From positions 1 through 30,420 of IMG/VR virus record IMGVR_UViG_3300020051_000062: DNA of 30,420 nt. One strand, written 5' to 3'. Numbering within the stretch: the first letter of the stretch is position 1; each line of letters starts with the position of its first letter. A program made the translations under genes and the position numbers. Below, piece by piece: positions 1-6,082 of the stretch. The notes under the pieces are model-generated. The model worked only from the letters and a program-made list of their open reading frames with translations, had not been told where the DNA came from and made no database searches. The stretch is from a virus.

Positions 1-20
1 AAGTTTATACTTGTATATTA

Positions 21-35
21 GTTATACTATATAAC
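21..35. repeat. AT-rich inverted repeat
   Basis: GTTATA and TATAAC form perfect 6-bp arms around a 3-nt centre (CTA). The function is unknown; it is one of a cluster of dyad-symmetric sites in the non-coding region. Confidence 0.5.
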
Positions 36-205
36 ATGTATTACTTTATTTTAAGTTAAAACACTTAAAGTTTAACTATAGGCTGCTACTGCTACGCAGT
101 TATACTTAGTTTTACCCCCTAGTCAACCCCCTATTATGGATATAAAATGCTAAGTTGTTGTATTTCAACGAAAGAAAGTTGTACTGGTAACGCTTTTCCC
201 TAGTT

Positions 206-224
206 TTGTAACATGTTGTAACAT
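206..224. repeat. Tandem 9-bp direct repeat
   Basis: TTGTAACAT occurs twice with a 10-bp period, about one helical turn apart. The junction forms the small palindrome AACATGTT. This could be a protein-binding site, but two copies are too few to call iterons. Confidence 0.4.
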
Positions 225-312
225 AAAGTTACTACCCTGTGGTCCAGTAGGGGGTGTATATGGAGGGATACACGTAAAAAGTGTGGCTTAAAATACCCCT
301 TCTGTGTGCTTA

Positions 313-326
313 TACATATATATGTA
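313..326. repeat. 14-bp perfect palindrome, AT-rich
   Basis: TACATATATATGTA is a perfect palindrome. It may be a regulatory dyad or an easily melted segment. No further evidence for a role. Confidence 0.4.
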
Positions 327-486
327 ACCACATACCCACGGGTGGCCCTCGCCGCCCCCCTCTTTTGATGTGCTTTTGTTGTTTCTGCACAGTTTTGTAG
401 TGCTAAGGTGTTGATTCTATTAGGTTTTATTACTGATTGGTCTTCAATCCAGCAGGGAAAAGCGTGTAATTTCAGTGAGTTACAGA

Positions 487-500
487 TTTGTGATCACAAA
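487..500. promoter_or_regulatory. Operator-like palindrome, copy 1
   Basis: TTTGTGATCACAAA is a perfect 14-bp palindrome that recurs identically at 561-574. The 74-bp centre-to-centre distance is close to seven helical turns, so both copies would face the same side of the DNA. The half-site TTTGTGA recalls those of dimeric winged-helix (GntR- or CRP-like) regulators, but the regulator is not identified. Confidence 0.6.
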
Positions 501-560
501 CGCAAGATGGATGTACGATATACCCCTAACGCAAGCACACCCCAAAGCCATACCCCCTTA

Positions 561-574
561 TTTGTGATCACAAA
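561..574. promoter_or_regulatory. Operator-like palindrome, copy 2
   Basis: Second exact copy of TTTGTGATCACAAA. The flanking bases differ from those of copy 1, so only the 14-bp core is conserved, as expected for a selected binding site rather than a recent duplication. Confidence 0.6.
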
Positions 575-842
575 AGTATCACCCAAGTAAAAGCTAATAT
601 AGTACCCGCGTACACGTGCGCGTTCTTGTTTCCCTTAAAAGATGTCTATATCCGTTTGGATAGTTTTATATATCCATTATTTCCGTTGCAATCTGTGAAA
701 CTAATTTGCATAGTGGATACATCGAAAGCGACAAGATACAAACAGCAAGCAACGTAGTTCTTCAAAATGTATCAGCGTCCTATTCGACGGCACGGTGAAA
801 CGCCCTTGCAACAACACAAAAGAATAAACGCTATTTGACATG

Positions 843-856
843 GCAACCCCGGTTGC
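843..856. promoter_or_regulatory. Inverted repeat next to a TTGACA box
   Basis: GCAACC and GGTTGC form 6-bp arms around CC, starting 2 nt after a consensus -35-like TTGACA at 835-840. I see no -10 box at a normal distance; the nearest candidate, CATATT, is 23 bp away. A promoter here is only possible. Confidence 0.3.
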
Positions 857-1033
857 ACCCCGACATATTTCACAGTGATATGTTGGTATATATTCAAAAC
901 ACTGTCTTTGTCGGTACTCTCTGACATTGCACCAATAGGCGGCACAAGTGTATATACGCGATAATTGCATCTTGTGTCCACGGCTGAACGGGTGGCGTGT
1001 GGCATATGCAAAGCACGACAACACAAAACTTTC

Positions 1034-1064
1034 TTGACAGATAGGCATCGAGTGTGCCTATTCT
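1034..1064 (+). promoter_or_regulatory. Candidate sigma70 promoter with internal operator dyad
   Basis: TTGACA at 1034-1039 is followed after 18-19 bp by CTATTC/TATTCT at 1058-1064. Between and overlapping the boxes lies ATAGGCA (1041-1047) and its reverse complement TGCCTAT (1055-1061). It stands just upstream of the first rightward gene, whose ribosome-binding site begins about 15 nt downstream of the -10 box. It probably drives the left-arm genes; repressor control through the dyad is inference. The spacing is slightly long for sigma70. Confidence 0.5.
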
Positions 1065-1090
1065 CTGGATAGTTTGTAGGAGGACTAGAC

Positions 1091-1225
1091 ATGAAACTGT
1101 ATCTTGTACTTGTGTATGATGCTGATGAAGGTAGGCATATCGTATGGGCAGATTATGACAATGAAATGGACGCACTAGATACGATTGCTGAATGTGGTGG
1201 TATTCTTAGAGTAGTGGAGGTATGA
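1091..1225 (+). CDS. Small hypothetical protein (44 aa), first gene of the rightward cluster
   Basis: A 44-residue protein beginning MKLYLVLVYDADEGRHIVWA, preceded by the strong ribosome-binding site AGGAGGA at 1079-1085. It looks like a small beta-strand-rich acidic protein with no recognised motif. It is the first gene after the candidate promoter at 1034-1064, so it is likely expressed early. The next start codon follows its stop by three bases, and its last codons carry the GTGGAGG ribosome-binding site for that gene. Function unknown. Confidence 0.65.
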   Translation: MKLYLVLVYDADEGRHIVWADYDNEMDALDTIAECGGILRVVEV

Positions 1226-1228
1226 CAC

Positions 1229-1819
1229 ATGACACAATATGTTCGCAACATCTTGAAAGTATATCGCCGCGCTACTGAGGCTGACATTTCCCACGGCATT
1301 GAGTGGTATGACCGTGCCAAGCGTATGGCAGAATACATTGCAGAAAACACAGAACTGGACATTCATACTGTGATCGGTGTGATGGCTGCACTATCGCCAA
1401 ACAACAAGTGGGAACGCAACTGTGAGAACACGATGACGATGTGCGTTGCGTGGATCAATGGTGACAGCTTAGATAGTTTCAAAGTATCATGCTATAACAC
1501 GATGAAAGCCAAGGCATGGTCTATTCTTGACGATGAACTGACAGACCATGACGATATACTGACACGGCTCAACGGTCAAAAGATACGCAGCTTTTACTCT
1601 AATATCGTAGGGCTTGACGAGGTGACTATTGACGGACACGCTCTTAATATTGCCCGTGGGTATCGTGCTGGTCTGACTACAGATGCAACGAACATGGGCA
1701 AGAAACAGTATAAGGAATTGCAACTTGCCTATGTCAAAGCTGCCCAGCGCGTCAAGGTAAAACCCCATGTATTGCAAGCGATCACATGGACAACATGGAA
1801 ACGTGAGTTTGGTATCTGA
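1229..1819 (+). CDS. Conserved phage protein, DUF7178-like
   Basis: A 196-residue protein that resembles a family common in phages (DUF7178, from memory). Recognisable stretches are AALSPNNKWERN at about residues 53-64, a central KIRSFYSNI and the segment VTIDGHALNIARGYR in the second half. The pattern of a helical domain followed by a conserved D-G-H reminds me of helix-hairpin-helix glycosylase folds, but this is inference and no catalytic assignment is made. The start is fixed by GTGGAGG at 1214-1220. It lies in the early small-gene cluster, so a role in nucleic-acid handling or host takeover is plausible but unproven. Confidence 0.8.
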   Translation: MTQYVRNILKVYRRATEADISHGIEWYDRAKRMAEYIAENTELDIHTVIGVMAALSPNNKWERNCENTMTMCVAWINGDSLDSFKVSCYNTMKAKAWSILDDELTDHDDILTRLNGQKIRSFYSNIVGLDEVTIDGHALNIARGYRAGLTTDATNMGKKQYKELQLAYVKAAQRVKVKPHVLQAITWTTWKREFGI

Positions 1820-1835
1820 TAAAGAGAGTGAGACA

Positions 1836-2000
1836 ATGAAAGACACACTAACACCTAACAATCTATTCGCAACACCACAAAGCATAGAGGATCTAGTGTC
1901 ATGGCTAGACAGCTTTAAGGGTGAAGAAAAGATGATTGCTTTGACTGCTGCATCTATGGCATGGAACCTAGCTTCTAAACTTGTGAATGAACAAACATAG
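1836..2000 (+). CDS. Small hypothetical protein (54 aa)
   Basis: The start at 1836 follows the purine-rich AAAGAGAGTGAG and comes after the stop of the preceding gene. The product begins MKDTLTPNNLFATPQSIED and has a helical, amphipathic centre with a WLDSFKGEEKM segment. No family recognised. Its last bases contain the AGAGGAG ribosome-binding site for the next gene. Confidence 0.6.
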   Translation: MKDTLTPNNLFATPQSIEDLVSWLDSFKGEEKMIALTAASMAWNLASKLVNEQT

Positions 2001-2013
2001 AGGAGACAACGTA

Positions 2014-2205
2014 ATGCTAAAAGTTATTAACGTGAGGTTCTTTGTTGATACTTTGGATGACCTAGACGTGAACGAGGTGACATACCAAGAATTTGTTGAC
2101 CTTTACGCAGAGGCACCAGATTCCCGTGTGGATGTAGAATTGCACAGCGTGTACGCCAATGGTGTGCGTCAACTGTGCGTAACACTTAACGGGAGTGCAG
2201 CATGA
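2014..2205 (+). CDS. Small hypothetical protein (63 aa)
   Basis: I chose the ATG at 2014 because AGAGGAG lies at 1999-2005; the in-frame ATG at 1987 has no such site. The product is acidic, begins MLKVINVRFFVDTLDDLDVN and seems mixed alpha/beta. Similar small proteins occur in many phage early regions, but I do not recognise a named family. It overlaps the next gene in an ATGA-type junction. Confidence 0.65.
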   Translation: MLKVINVRFFVDTLDDLDVNEVTYQEFVDLYAEAPDSRVDVELHSVYANGVRQLCVTLNGSAA

Positions 2206-2381
2206 TGGACACACAAGAAGAACTGCCTTTGAATCATGAACCTAGCCTAGATCATTGGGCTAAACTTAGGGCAGATGAAGGTGTATCAGAGGGTGACTAT
2301 TCAAACTGGGATCATGCTTATGAATCAGAGTGGATGTATCTAGATGCAGAGTTTAATTATGACTATGAGTATGGAGAGTAG
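2202..2381 (+). CDS. Small acidic hypothetical protein (59 aa)
   Basis: The start ATG at 2202 overlaps the preceding stop by four bases; a second ATG follows immediately. The product is very rich in Asp, Glu, Tyr and Trp (SNWDHAYESEWMYLDAEF) and strongly acidic, with no Cys or obvious fold signature. Such small acidic proteins in phage early regions sometimes mimic DNA or bind host proteins, but nothing here proves it. Confidence 0.6.
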   Translation: MMDTQEELPLNHEPSLDHWAKLRADEGVSEGDYSNWDHAYESEWMYLDAEFNYDYEYGE

Positions 2382-2385
2382 AACA

Positions 2386-2574
2386 ATGAACACACAAGAT
2401 GCAATTATGATTTGTGAACAGCTAGTACCAGCAGACTACGACGAAGAAGTAGAAGCATGGCAACATCTTATTGACACAGCCCTAGTGTGGAGTTTACAAG
2501 GGTGGTACGGGAGAACAGCAACACGCCTGATAGAGGAGGGCATTTGTAATGCACCAGAGTGGGCCAATGACTAA
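2386..2574 (+). CDS. Small conserved phage protein, paralogue of 3838-4041
   Basis: A 62-residue helical protein. The core EAWQHLIDTALVWSLQGW, then an R/T-rich helix and EEGIC, aligns without gaps with EAWQVLIDTGVASKLNG...SLGYC in the gene at 3838-4041, so the two are paralogues. I recall many short phage proteins with EAWQ-LIDTG motifs and unknown function. Start at 2386 follows GGAGAG; the longer frame from 2344 would run back into the preceding gene. It overlaps the methyltransferase-like gene by 26 nt. Confidence 0.7.
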   Translation: MNTQDAIMICEQLVPADYDEEVEAWQHLIDTALVWSLQGWYGRTATRLIEEGICNAPEWAND

Positions 2575-3313
2575 GGGTATCGTACTATCACTGTATGACT
2601 ACACAGGTGAAGCACTCAAGCCATGGGCAGAGGCAGGGTATGATTGCTATGCCTTTGACATCCAACATAAAGGTCAAGGTATTAATGGTACAGGTCAGGC
2701 AGAAACAGAATGGTTTGATGGTGGTGGTTGCATACGCTATTGGCACAAGGATCTGTGGAACCTAGACAACATTAAACTCCTACACAAAGCATTCAAGAAC
2801 GACAACGTAGTATTTGGTATGGCATTCCCAGTGTGTACTGACTTAGCTGTATCAGGTGCAGCACACTTCAAACGTAAGGCAGAACGTGATCCTGAGTTTC
2901 AGATCAAGGCAAGCAATCATGCCAAGTGGTGTGGTGAACTGTTCGACAAGCTCGGTGTGCCATACTTTATTGAGAACCCTGTGTCACGTCTTGCCACACT
3001 ATGGCGCAAGCCTGACTATTCGTTCCAGCCATATGAGTATGGTGGCTACATCCCAGAGGCACAGGCAGCACACCCCAAGTGGCCTGCGTATATCGCACCC
3101 CGTGATGCGTATCCTAAAAAGACTTGCCTCTGGACAGGCAATGGGTTTAACATGCCAGAGAAACAACCAGTACCCGTAGAGGATGGGTATTCACGTCAAC
3201 ACAAGAAGCTAGGCGGCAAGTCTATGCGTACCAAGAACATCCGCAGTGCAACACCCCGTGGCTTTGCCCGTGCAGTGTTCGAAGCAAACAAAGTGAAGGA
3301 GACAGCACAGTGA
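2549..3313 (+). CDS. Cytosine-C5 DNA methyltransferase-like protein
   Basis: A 254-residue protein with a SAM-binding-like start (LSLYDYTG, residues 13-20), a motif-IV-like loop FPVCTDLAVSGA with Cys96 as candidate catalytic residue, and ENPVSRL at 142-148, matching the conserved ENV/ENP step of C5 methyltransferases. Further family-typical pieces are TCLWTGNGF and TPRGFARAVFEAN at the C-terminus. Phage members usually read PPC at the loop; here it is PVC. Likely role is cytosine modification of phage DNA or nucleotides, perhaps protecting against host restriction. The start at 2549 has AGAGGAGGG eight bases upstream; an alternative ATG at 2567 is less well supported. Target sequence cannot be told. 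Confidence 0.75.
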   Translation: MHQSGPMTKGIVLSLYDYTGEALKPWAEAGYDCYAFDIQHKGQGINGTGQAETEWFDGGGCIRYWHKDLWNLDNIKLLHKAFKNDNVVFGMAFPVCTDLAVSGAAHFKRKAERDPEFQIKASNHAKWCGELFDKLGVPYFIENPVSRLATLWRKPDYSFQPYEYGGYIPEAQAAHPKWPAYIAPRDAYPKKTCLWTGNGFNMPEKQPVPVEDGYSRQHKKLGGKSMRTKNIRSATPRGFARAVFEANKVKETAQ

Positions 3314-3609
3314 TACAAGATAAGACGTATAAAGTAAAAGTGTGGGACCATAATGACGCAGTGATAACTGTGTATGAACGCCATTACAAAAAGAAGGCTC
3401 ACCCTAAAGATCCAGATAAAGAGATTTACTGGGCTGAGCTTAAGCCTATTACTGTCATTCCTGTGGATCATGCTTGCACCCTAAGTGATGATGCCTTTAT
3501 TGAGTTGGTAAACAACACAGTGAAAGCACTGAGTGCCTTGTATGAACATACGCCTGACTTTGAGGTAGGCATAAGCTGCACCTTTAACTATCCCTATGTG
3601 AGTTGCTAA
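3310..3609 (+). CDS. Hypothetical protein (99 aa)
   Basis: Starts with GTG at 3310, overlapping the preceding stop by four bases. The N-terminal half is basic and strand-forming (KVKVWDHNDAVITVYERHYK), the C-terminal half helical and ending in a Tyr/Phe-rich tail with two Cys residues. No family recognised. It sits between the methyltransferase-like gene and an HTH gene. Confidence 0.65.
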   Translation: MIQDKTYKVKVWDHNDAVITVYERHYKKKAHPKDPDKEIYWAELKPITVIPVDHACTLSDDAFIELVNNTVKALSALYEHTPDFEVGISCTFNYPYVSC

Positions 3610-3628
3610 TAAAGAAAGGACTAACAAT

Positions 3629-3841
3629 ATGAAACATCAACACACAACAATCCTGAAACACCTACGCGCAACCAAAGGTCTGACTGTGCGTGAGGCTATG
3701 ATAGACTACAGCATCCAGTCTTTCACCAAGCGTATCAGTGAGTTACGCAAGATGGGATACAACATTCACGGCGTAAAGTCTAAGCACCCTGTGACAGGCC
3801 AACGCTACACACGCTATGTATTGATAGAGGAAGCATCATGA
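3629..3841 (+). CDS. Helix-turn-helix domain protein (70 aa)
   Basis: A 70-residue basic protein matching the small winged helix-turn-helix domain (HTH_39-like) often found in phages. HLRATKGLTVREAMIDY forms helices 1-2, SFTKRISELRKMGYNI the recognition helix, and GQRYTRYVL a C-terminal strand pair. It probably binds DNA and could regulate early transcription, possibly through one of the palindromes at 1-1090, which is inference. Preceded by AAAGAAAGGA. Its stop overlaps the next ATG by four bases. Confidence 0.75.
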   Translation: MKHQHTTILKHLRATKGLTVREAMIDYSIQSFTKRISELRKMGYNIHGVKSKHPVTGQRYTRYVLIEEAS

Positions 3842-4041
3842 CAGAGTTAGAAGCATTTCGTATCATAAATGGTAATGTGAATTGCCGTGACCACCAGTGG
3901 GTAGAGGCTTGGCAGGTTTTAATTGACACAGGCGTAGCATCTAAGCTAAATGGTGTAATAGAGACTACGGCGGCGGCACTGGTATCACTAGGATACTGCC
4001 GACACAATGGACACACATATATGGAGAACAACAATGCCTAA
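3838..4041 (+). CDS. Small conserved phage protein, paralogue of 2386-2574
   Basis: A 67-residue protein sharing the EAWQ-LIDTG helix pair with the gene at 2386-2574, including the helix that precedes a conserved C (LGYC here, EGIC there). The two lie 1.4 kb apart with different genes between them, so this is dispersed rather than tandem duplication. Function unknown. It starts inside an ATGA junction and overlaps the next gene by eight bases. Confidence 0.7.
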   Translation: MTELEAFRIINGNVNCRDHQWVEAWQVLIDTGVASKLNGVIETTAAALVSLGYCRHNGHTYMENNNA

Positions 4042-4528
4042 TTGGTGTATGAATACAGTAACGATCCGTGGCACAACAGAGAAACTGCAAGCTATACTAG
4101 ACGCAGCCAAGGATGACAAACTACTAGAACACCTTGTGCCTATCGGTGAGTGGGAGTATGGCAAGGCACTAGAGAATTGGGGTACCAAGTGGGATGTAAA
4201 TCAGTGTGATGCTGACTGGACAGGTAGCCCTGACAAGGACGAGATCTACCTAAACTTTGACACAGCATGGGGTCCACCTACTATTGCATATGACAATTAC
4301 ACCCGTGACAATGAGGACATGCAGATCGAAGCGTCCTACTATGAGCCGGGAATGGCTTTCATTGGTGAGTATGACAGTGAACTAGACATTGACATATCGC
4401 ATGAAGTAGACTTTAGTGACGACGATTGGGACGAATATATTCCAGATAACCTGATTGATGATTGGGGGTTGGCAGAAGAATATGCAAACTGGAAAGAGTA
4501 TAACGATGAAGGAGAGGACGACGAATGA
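4034..4528 (+). CDS. Api92-like phage protein (DUF1281-type)
   Basis: A 164-residue protein with the hallmark start MPNWCMNTVTIRG, followed by ENWGTKWDVNQ and FDTAWGPPTIAY, then YYEPGMAFIGEY. This is the ferredoxin-like fold family of phage Api92-like proteins. The C-terminal 50 residues are extremely acidic. The real start is 4034, with GGAG in the overlapping upstream gene. Function of the family is not known to me; a role in host interaction or protein binding is possible. Confidence 0.8.
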   Translation: MPNWCMNTVTIRGTTEKLQAILDAAKDDKLLEHLVPIGEWEYGKALENWGTKWDVNQCDADWTGSPDKDEIYLNFDTAWGPPTIAYDNYTRDNEDMQIEASYYEPGMAFIGEYDSELDIDISHEVDFSDDDWDEYIPDNLIDDWGLAEEYANWKEYNDEGEDDE

Positions 4529-4677
4529 AACGCTACCGAGTTAAAACATACAACCCCGCTGGTAAGTTAATCTGCTGGTATAGCACACCATCACGAGAAG
4601 AAGCTAAACGCTATTATTTCAGTGTAATCAATGGCTTACAAGGTAATGTTAAGGTAACAATAGATGTCACAGCCTAA
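4525..4677 (+). CDS. Small basic hypothetical protein (50 aa)
   Basis: Begins in an ATGA overlap with the preceding gene and encodes MKRYRVKTYNPAGKLICWYS followed by a Lys/Arg/Tyr-rich helix (REEAKRYYF) and a short strand. It looks like a small beta-alpha-beta protein. GGAGAGG nine bases upstream supports the start. Its end overlaps the next gene by 14 bases. Family not recognised. Confidence 0.65.
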   Translation: MKRYRVKTYNPAGKLICWYSTPSREEAKRYYFSVINGLQGNVKVTIDVTA

Positions 4678-4849
4678 GAAAGATAACCGTATCGTATCGT
4701 CACAGTGGTATCACAACAAGGTAATGCAAGAGGTTGACGAAGCCTTTTGGATCGGTGATACAGACACAGGAAAGTTTCTGCAACAAGAAGCAGACTTTAT
4801 AGAGGAACACTATATCAGTAAGGGTGAGTCATGGTATCCAAACTTCTAA
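4664..4849 (+). CDS. Small hypothetical protein (61 aa)
   Basis: A helical, mildly acidic protein (SSQWYHNKVMQEVDEAFW near residues 12-29). It overlaps both neighbours, by 14 bases upstream and 19 downstream, suggesting translational coupling. Family not recognised. Confidence 0.6.
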   Translation: MSQPKKDNRIVSSQWYHNKVMQEVDEAFWIGDTDTGKFLQQEADFIEEHYISKGESWYPNF

Positions 4850-4932
4850 TGTTTCTACTCCCACTGGTAGTAATCATAGCCTATGTGATAGGGTTCCTAT
4901 ACTTATGGTATAAACATGCAACAGACGGATGA
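4831..4932 (+). CDS. Very small membrane protein (33 aa)
   Basis: The frame from ATG 4831 encodes MVSKLLMFLLPLVVIIAYVI followed by GFLYLWYKHATDG: one membrane helix with two positive residues at the C-terminal border. AAGGGTGAG precedes the start. Small single-pass proteins in phages can be holin regulators or exclusion factors, but its location in the early cluster rather than the lysis region argues against a lysis role. Function unknown. Confidence 0.6.
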   Translation: MVSKLLMFLLPLVVIIAYVIGFLYLWYKHATDG

Positions 4933-5083
4933 TCCACATGATGACTGTACTCATTGGGCTGGCAATTTATCTGAAGAGAATACTAATAGCGACAAGCGTG
5001 CTGCTAAACGTATTGCTCGGAGGACACCTAAACCAGACGTTCTCAGCGAGGAACTGGGAACGCAAACGCAAGGGCAAGACTAA
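4916..5083 (+). CDS. Small hydrophilic hypothetical protein, possibly frameshifted into the next frame
   Basis: ATG 4916 opens a 55-residue frame beginning MQQTDDPHDDCTHWAGNLSE and continuing through a basic helix RAAKRIARRTPKPDV. These look like genuine protein sequence. The overlapping frame ending at 5168 looks like shadow sequence in its first half but genuine near its end. One protein spread over both frames by a +1 shift around 5040-5083 is therefore possible, as is a one-base assembly error. The gene overlaps the membrane protein by 17 nt. Confidence 0.55.
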   Translation: MQQTDDPHDDCTHWAGNLSEENTNSDKRAAKRIARRTPKPDVLSEELGTQTQGQD

Positions 5084-5168
5084 TCTGGTCTGGCTCATAG
5101 ATAAACTACTCGGTGAGGATCACTGTTCTTACAGTTGGTCCTACTGGAAAACAAGGAGAGATTGGTAA
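4929..5168 (+). CDS. Overlapping frame; C-terminal half probably translated
   Basis: This frame (79 codons from ATG 4929) has an implausibly Leu/Ile-rich first half that is antisense-like shadow of the 4916 gene, but its last ~35 residues read RKRKGKTNLVWLIDKLLG followed by an acidic, Trp-rich tail. It stops in a TAATG overlap with the integrase start, the same junction type used by real neighbouring genes. I take the C-terminal part as real coding sequence, either of a separate gene with a non-obvious start or of the 4916 gene after a +1 shift. Confidence 0.45.
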   Translation: MIHMMTVLIGLAIYLKRILIATSVLLNVLLGGHLNQTFSARNWERKRKGKTNLVWLIDKLLGEDHCSYSWSYWKTRRDW

Positions 5169-6082
5169 TGAAGAATATCCCCAAGGCATCCGCTAAACTG
5201 CGTGAGGTAGTAGACTTTTACTTAGTCTCACCCGCATTCCGTAGACTCAAGTCCTCCTCCCAGCGAGACTACGAAGTGCATCTGTCAGCAGTAGTAGACA
5301 CACCAGTCGAAGGGCGTTACCTTGGGGATTATCGCTGTAAGAATATCAAGGTACGCCACTTAACACAGGCATACGAGCAATGGTTACAGGTAGGTGTTCG
5401 CACTGCCAACTACAGAAAAGCTGTACTGTCCACAGCTTGGAAGAATGCCATGCGCTATGACGTGTTTACACATGACCCTGTATCCCTAGTTCAAGCAATA
5501 ACAGAACAACCCAGACGGACTGTTTGGACTAAGGATCAGGTGCGTACATTTCTTGCTACATCTTACAGCGACTTTCGTTGGCGCAGCATAGGGCTGATCG
5601 TTCATATGTCATACGACTGGGCGCAACGTGTAGGTGACATGCGTTTACTTACATGGGATGCACTAAACCTAGATCAGTGTACGATGGACTTGACTCAGAG
5701 CAAACGTAATGCAGAGATCCACCTCCCAATCTCTAAAGGTTTGTGTGATATGCTGCGCCAGCAGAAAGAACAGTTTGGCTTTCAGGATTATGTAGCACCC
5801 AAGGTTCAGCCTGAGTTCGGCTGCTACAATCCATACAGTAAGCTAGAAATACATAGATATATCAATGAGATACTAGCCAAGGCAAACCTACCCAGTGAAC
5901 TAACAGCCATGGACTTACGGCGTACAGCAGTGCGTGAAATGATGGAGGGTGGGGTTGACTTGAGTAACATCATGCAGGTAACAGGACACAAGAATGTCAA
6001 TTCGGTTAAGCCATACATGGTGAATACATTAAGCGGTGCATCGAAAGCACTAGCAGCAAGAGGGAATAATGAGGATGAGTGA
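5168..6082 (+). CDS. Tyrosine recombinase (phage integrase)
   Basis: A 304-residue site-specific recombinase. Residues ~10-110 form a SAM-like core-binding domain, and ~115-304 the catalytic domain. Visible catalytic residues are Arg154 (AQRVGDMRLLTW), Lys179 on the beta-hairpin, Arg251 (MDLRRTAV), His274 (TGHKNV) and the nucleophile Tyr283 (KPYM). The usual His of the HxxR box is Met248. The start follows AAGGAGAG at 5153-5160. It should cut and rejoin phage and host attachment sites, or resolve multimers. No excisionase or attachment site is evident nearby; the only tRNA gene is almost 11 kb away. Confidence 0.88.
   Translation: MKNIPKASAKLREVVDFYLVSPAFRRLKSSSQRDYEVHLSAVVDTPVEGRYLGDYRCKNIKVRHLTQAYEQWLQVGVRTANYRKAVLSTAWKNAMRYDVFTHDPVSLVQAITEQPRRTVWTKDQVRTFLATSYSDFRWRSIGLIVHMSYDWAQRVGDMRLLTWDALNLDQCTMDLTQSKRNAEIHLPISKGLCDMLRQQKEQFGFQDYVAPKVQPEFGCYNPYSKLEIHRYINEILAKANLPSELTAMDLRRTAVREMMEGGVDLSNIMQVTGHKNVNSVKPYMVNTLSGASKALAARGNNEDE

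Larger units (their letters stand above)
1..1090. other. Long non-coding control region
   Basis: I see no convincing gene here, although the rest of the window is packed. The left 330 bases are AT-rich. A 60-codon reading frame at 408-590 and overlapping minus-strand frames at 701-1175 lack a good ribosome-binding site and have shadow-like compositions. The region contains several inverted repeats (21-35, 313-326, 487-500, 561-574, 649-662, 843-856, 1041-1061) and ends in a promoter for the first rightward gene. A role as early control region, and perhaps replication origin or a genome-end-proximal segment, is inference. Confidence 0.7.

Noticed and set aside
300-370. C-rich stretch near 337-364 as terminator or G-quadruplex
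   Set aside because: Only a 4-bp stem could be drawn, and the G-runs on the minus strand are not four separate runs of three.
408-590. 60-codon plus-strand frame in the control region
   Set aside because: No ribosome-binding site, shadow-like composition, and it contains both operator-like palindromes; more likely non-coding.
701-1175. Overlapping minus-strand frames of 93-115 codons
   Set aside because: Cys- and Arg-rich, low-plausibility sequences in several frames at once, without start signals; they overlap the promoter and first gene.
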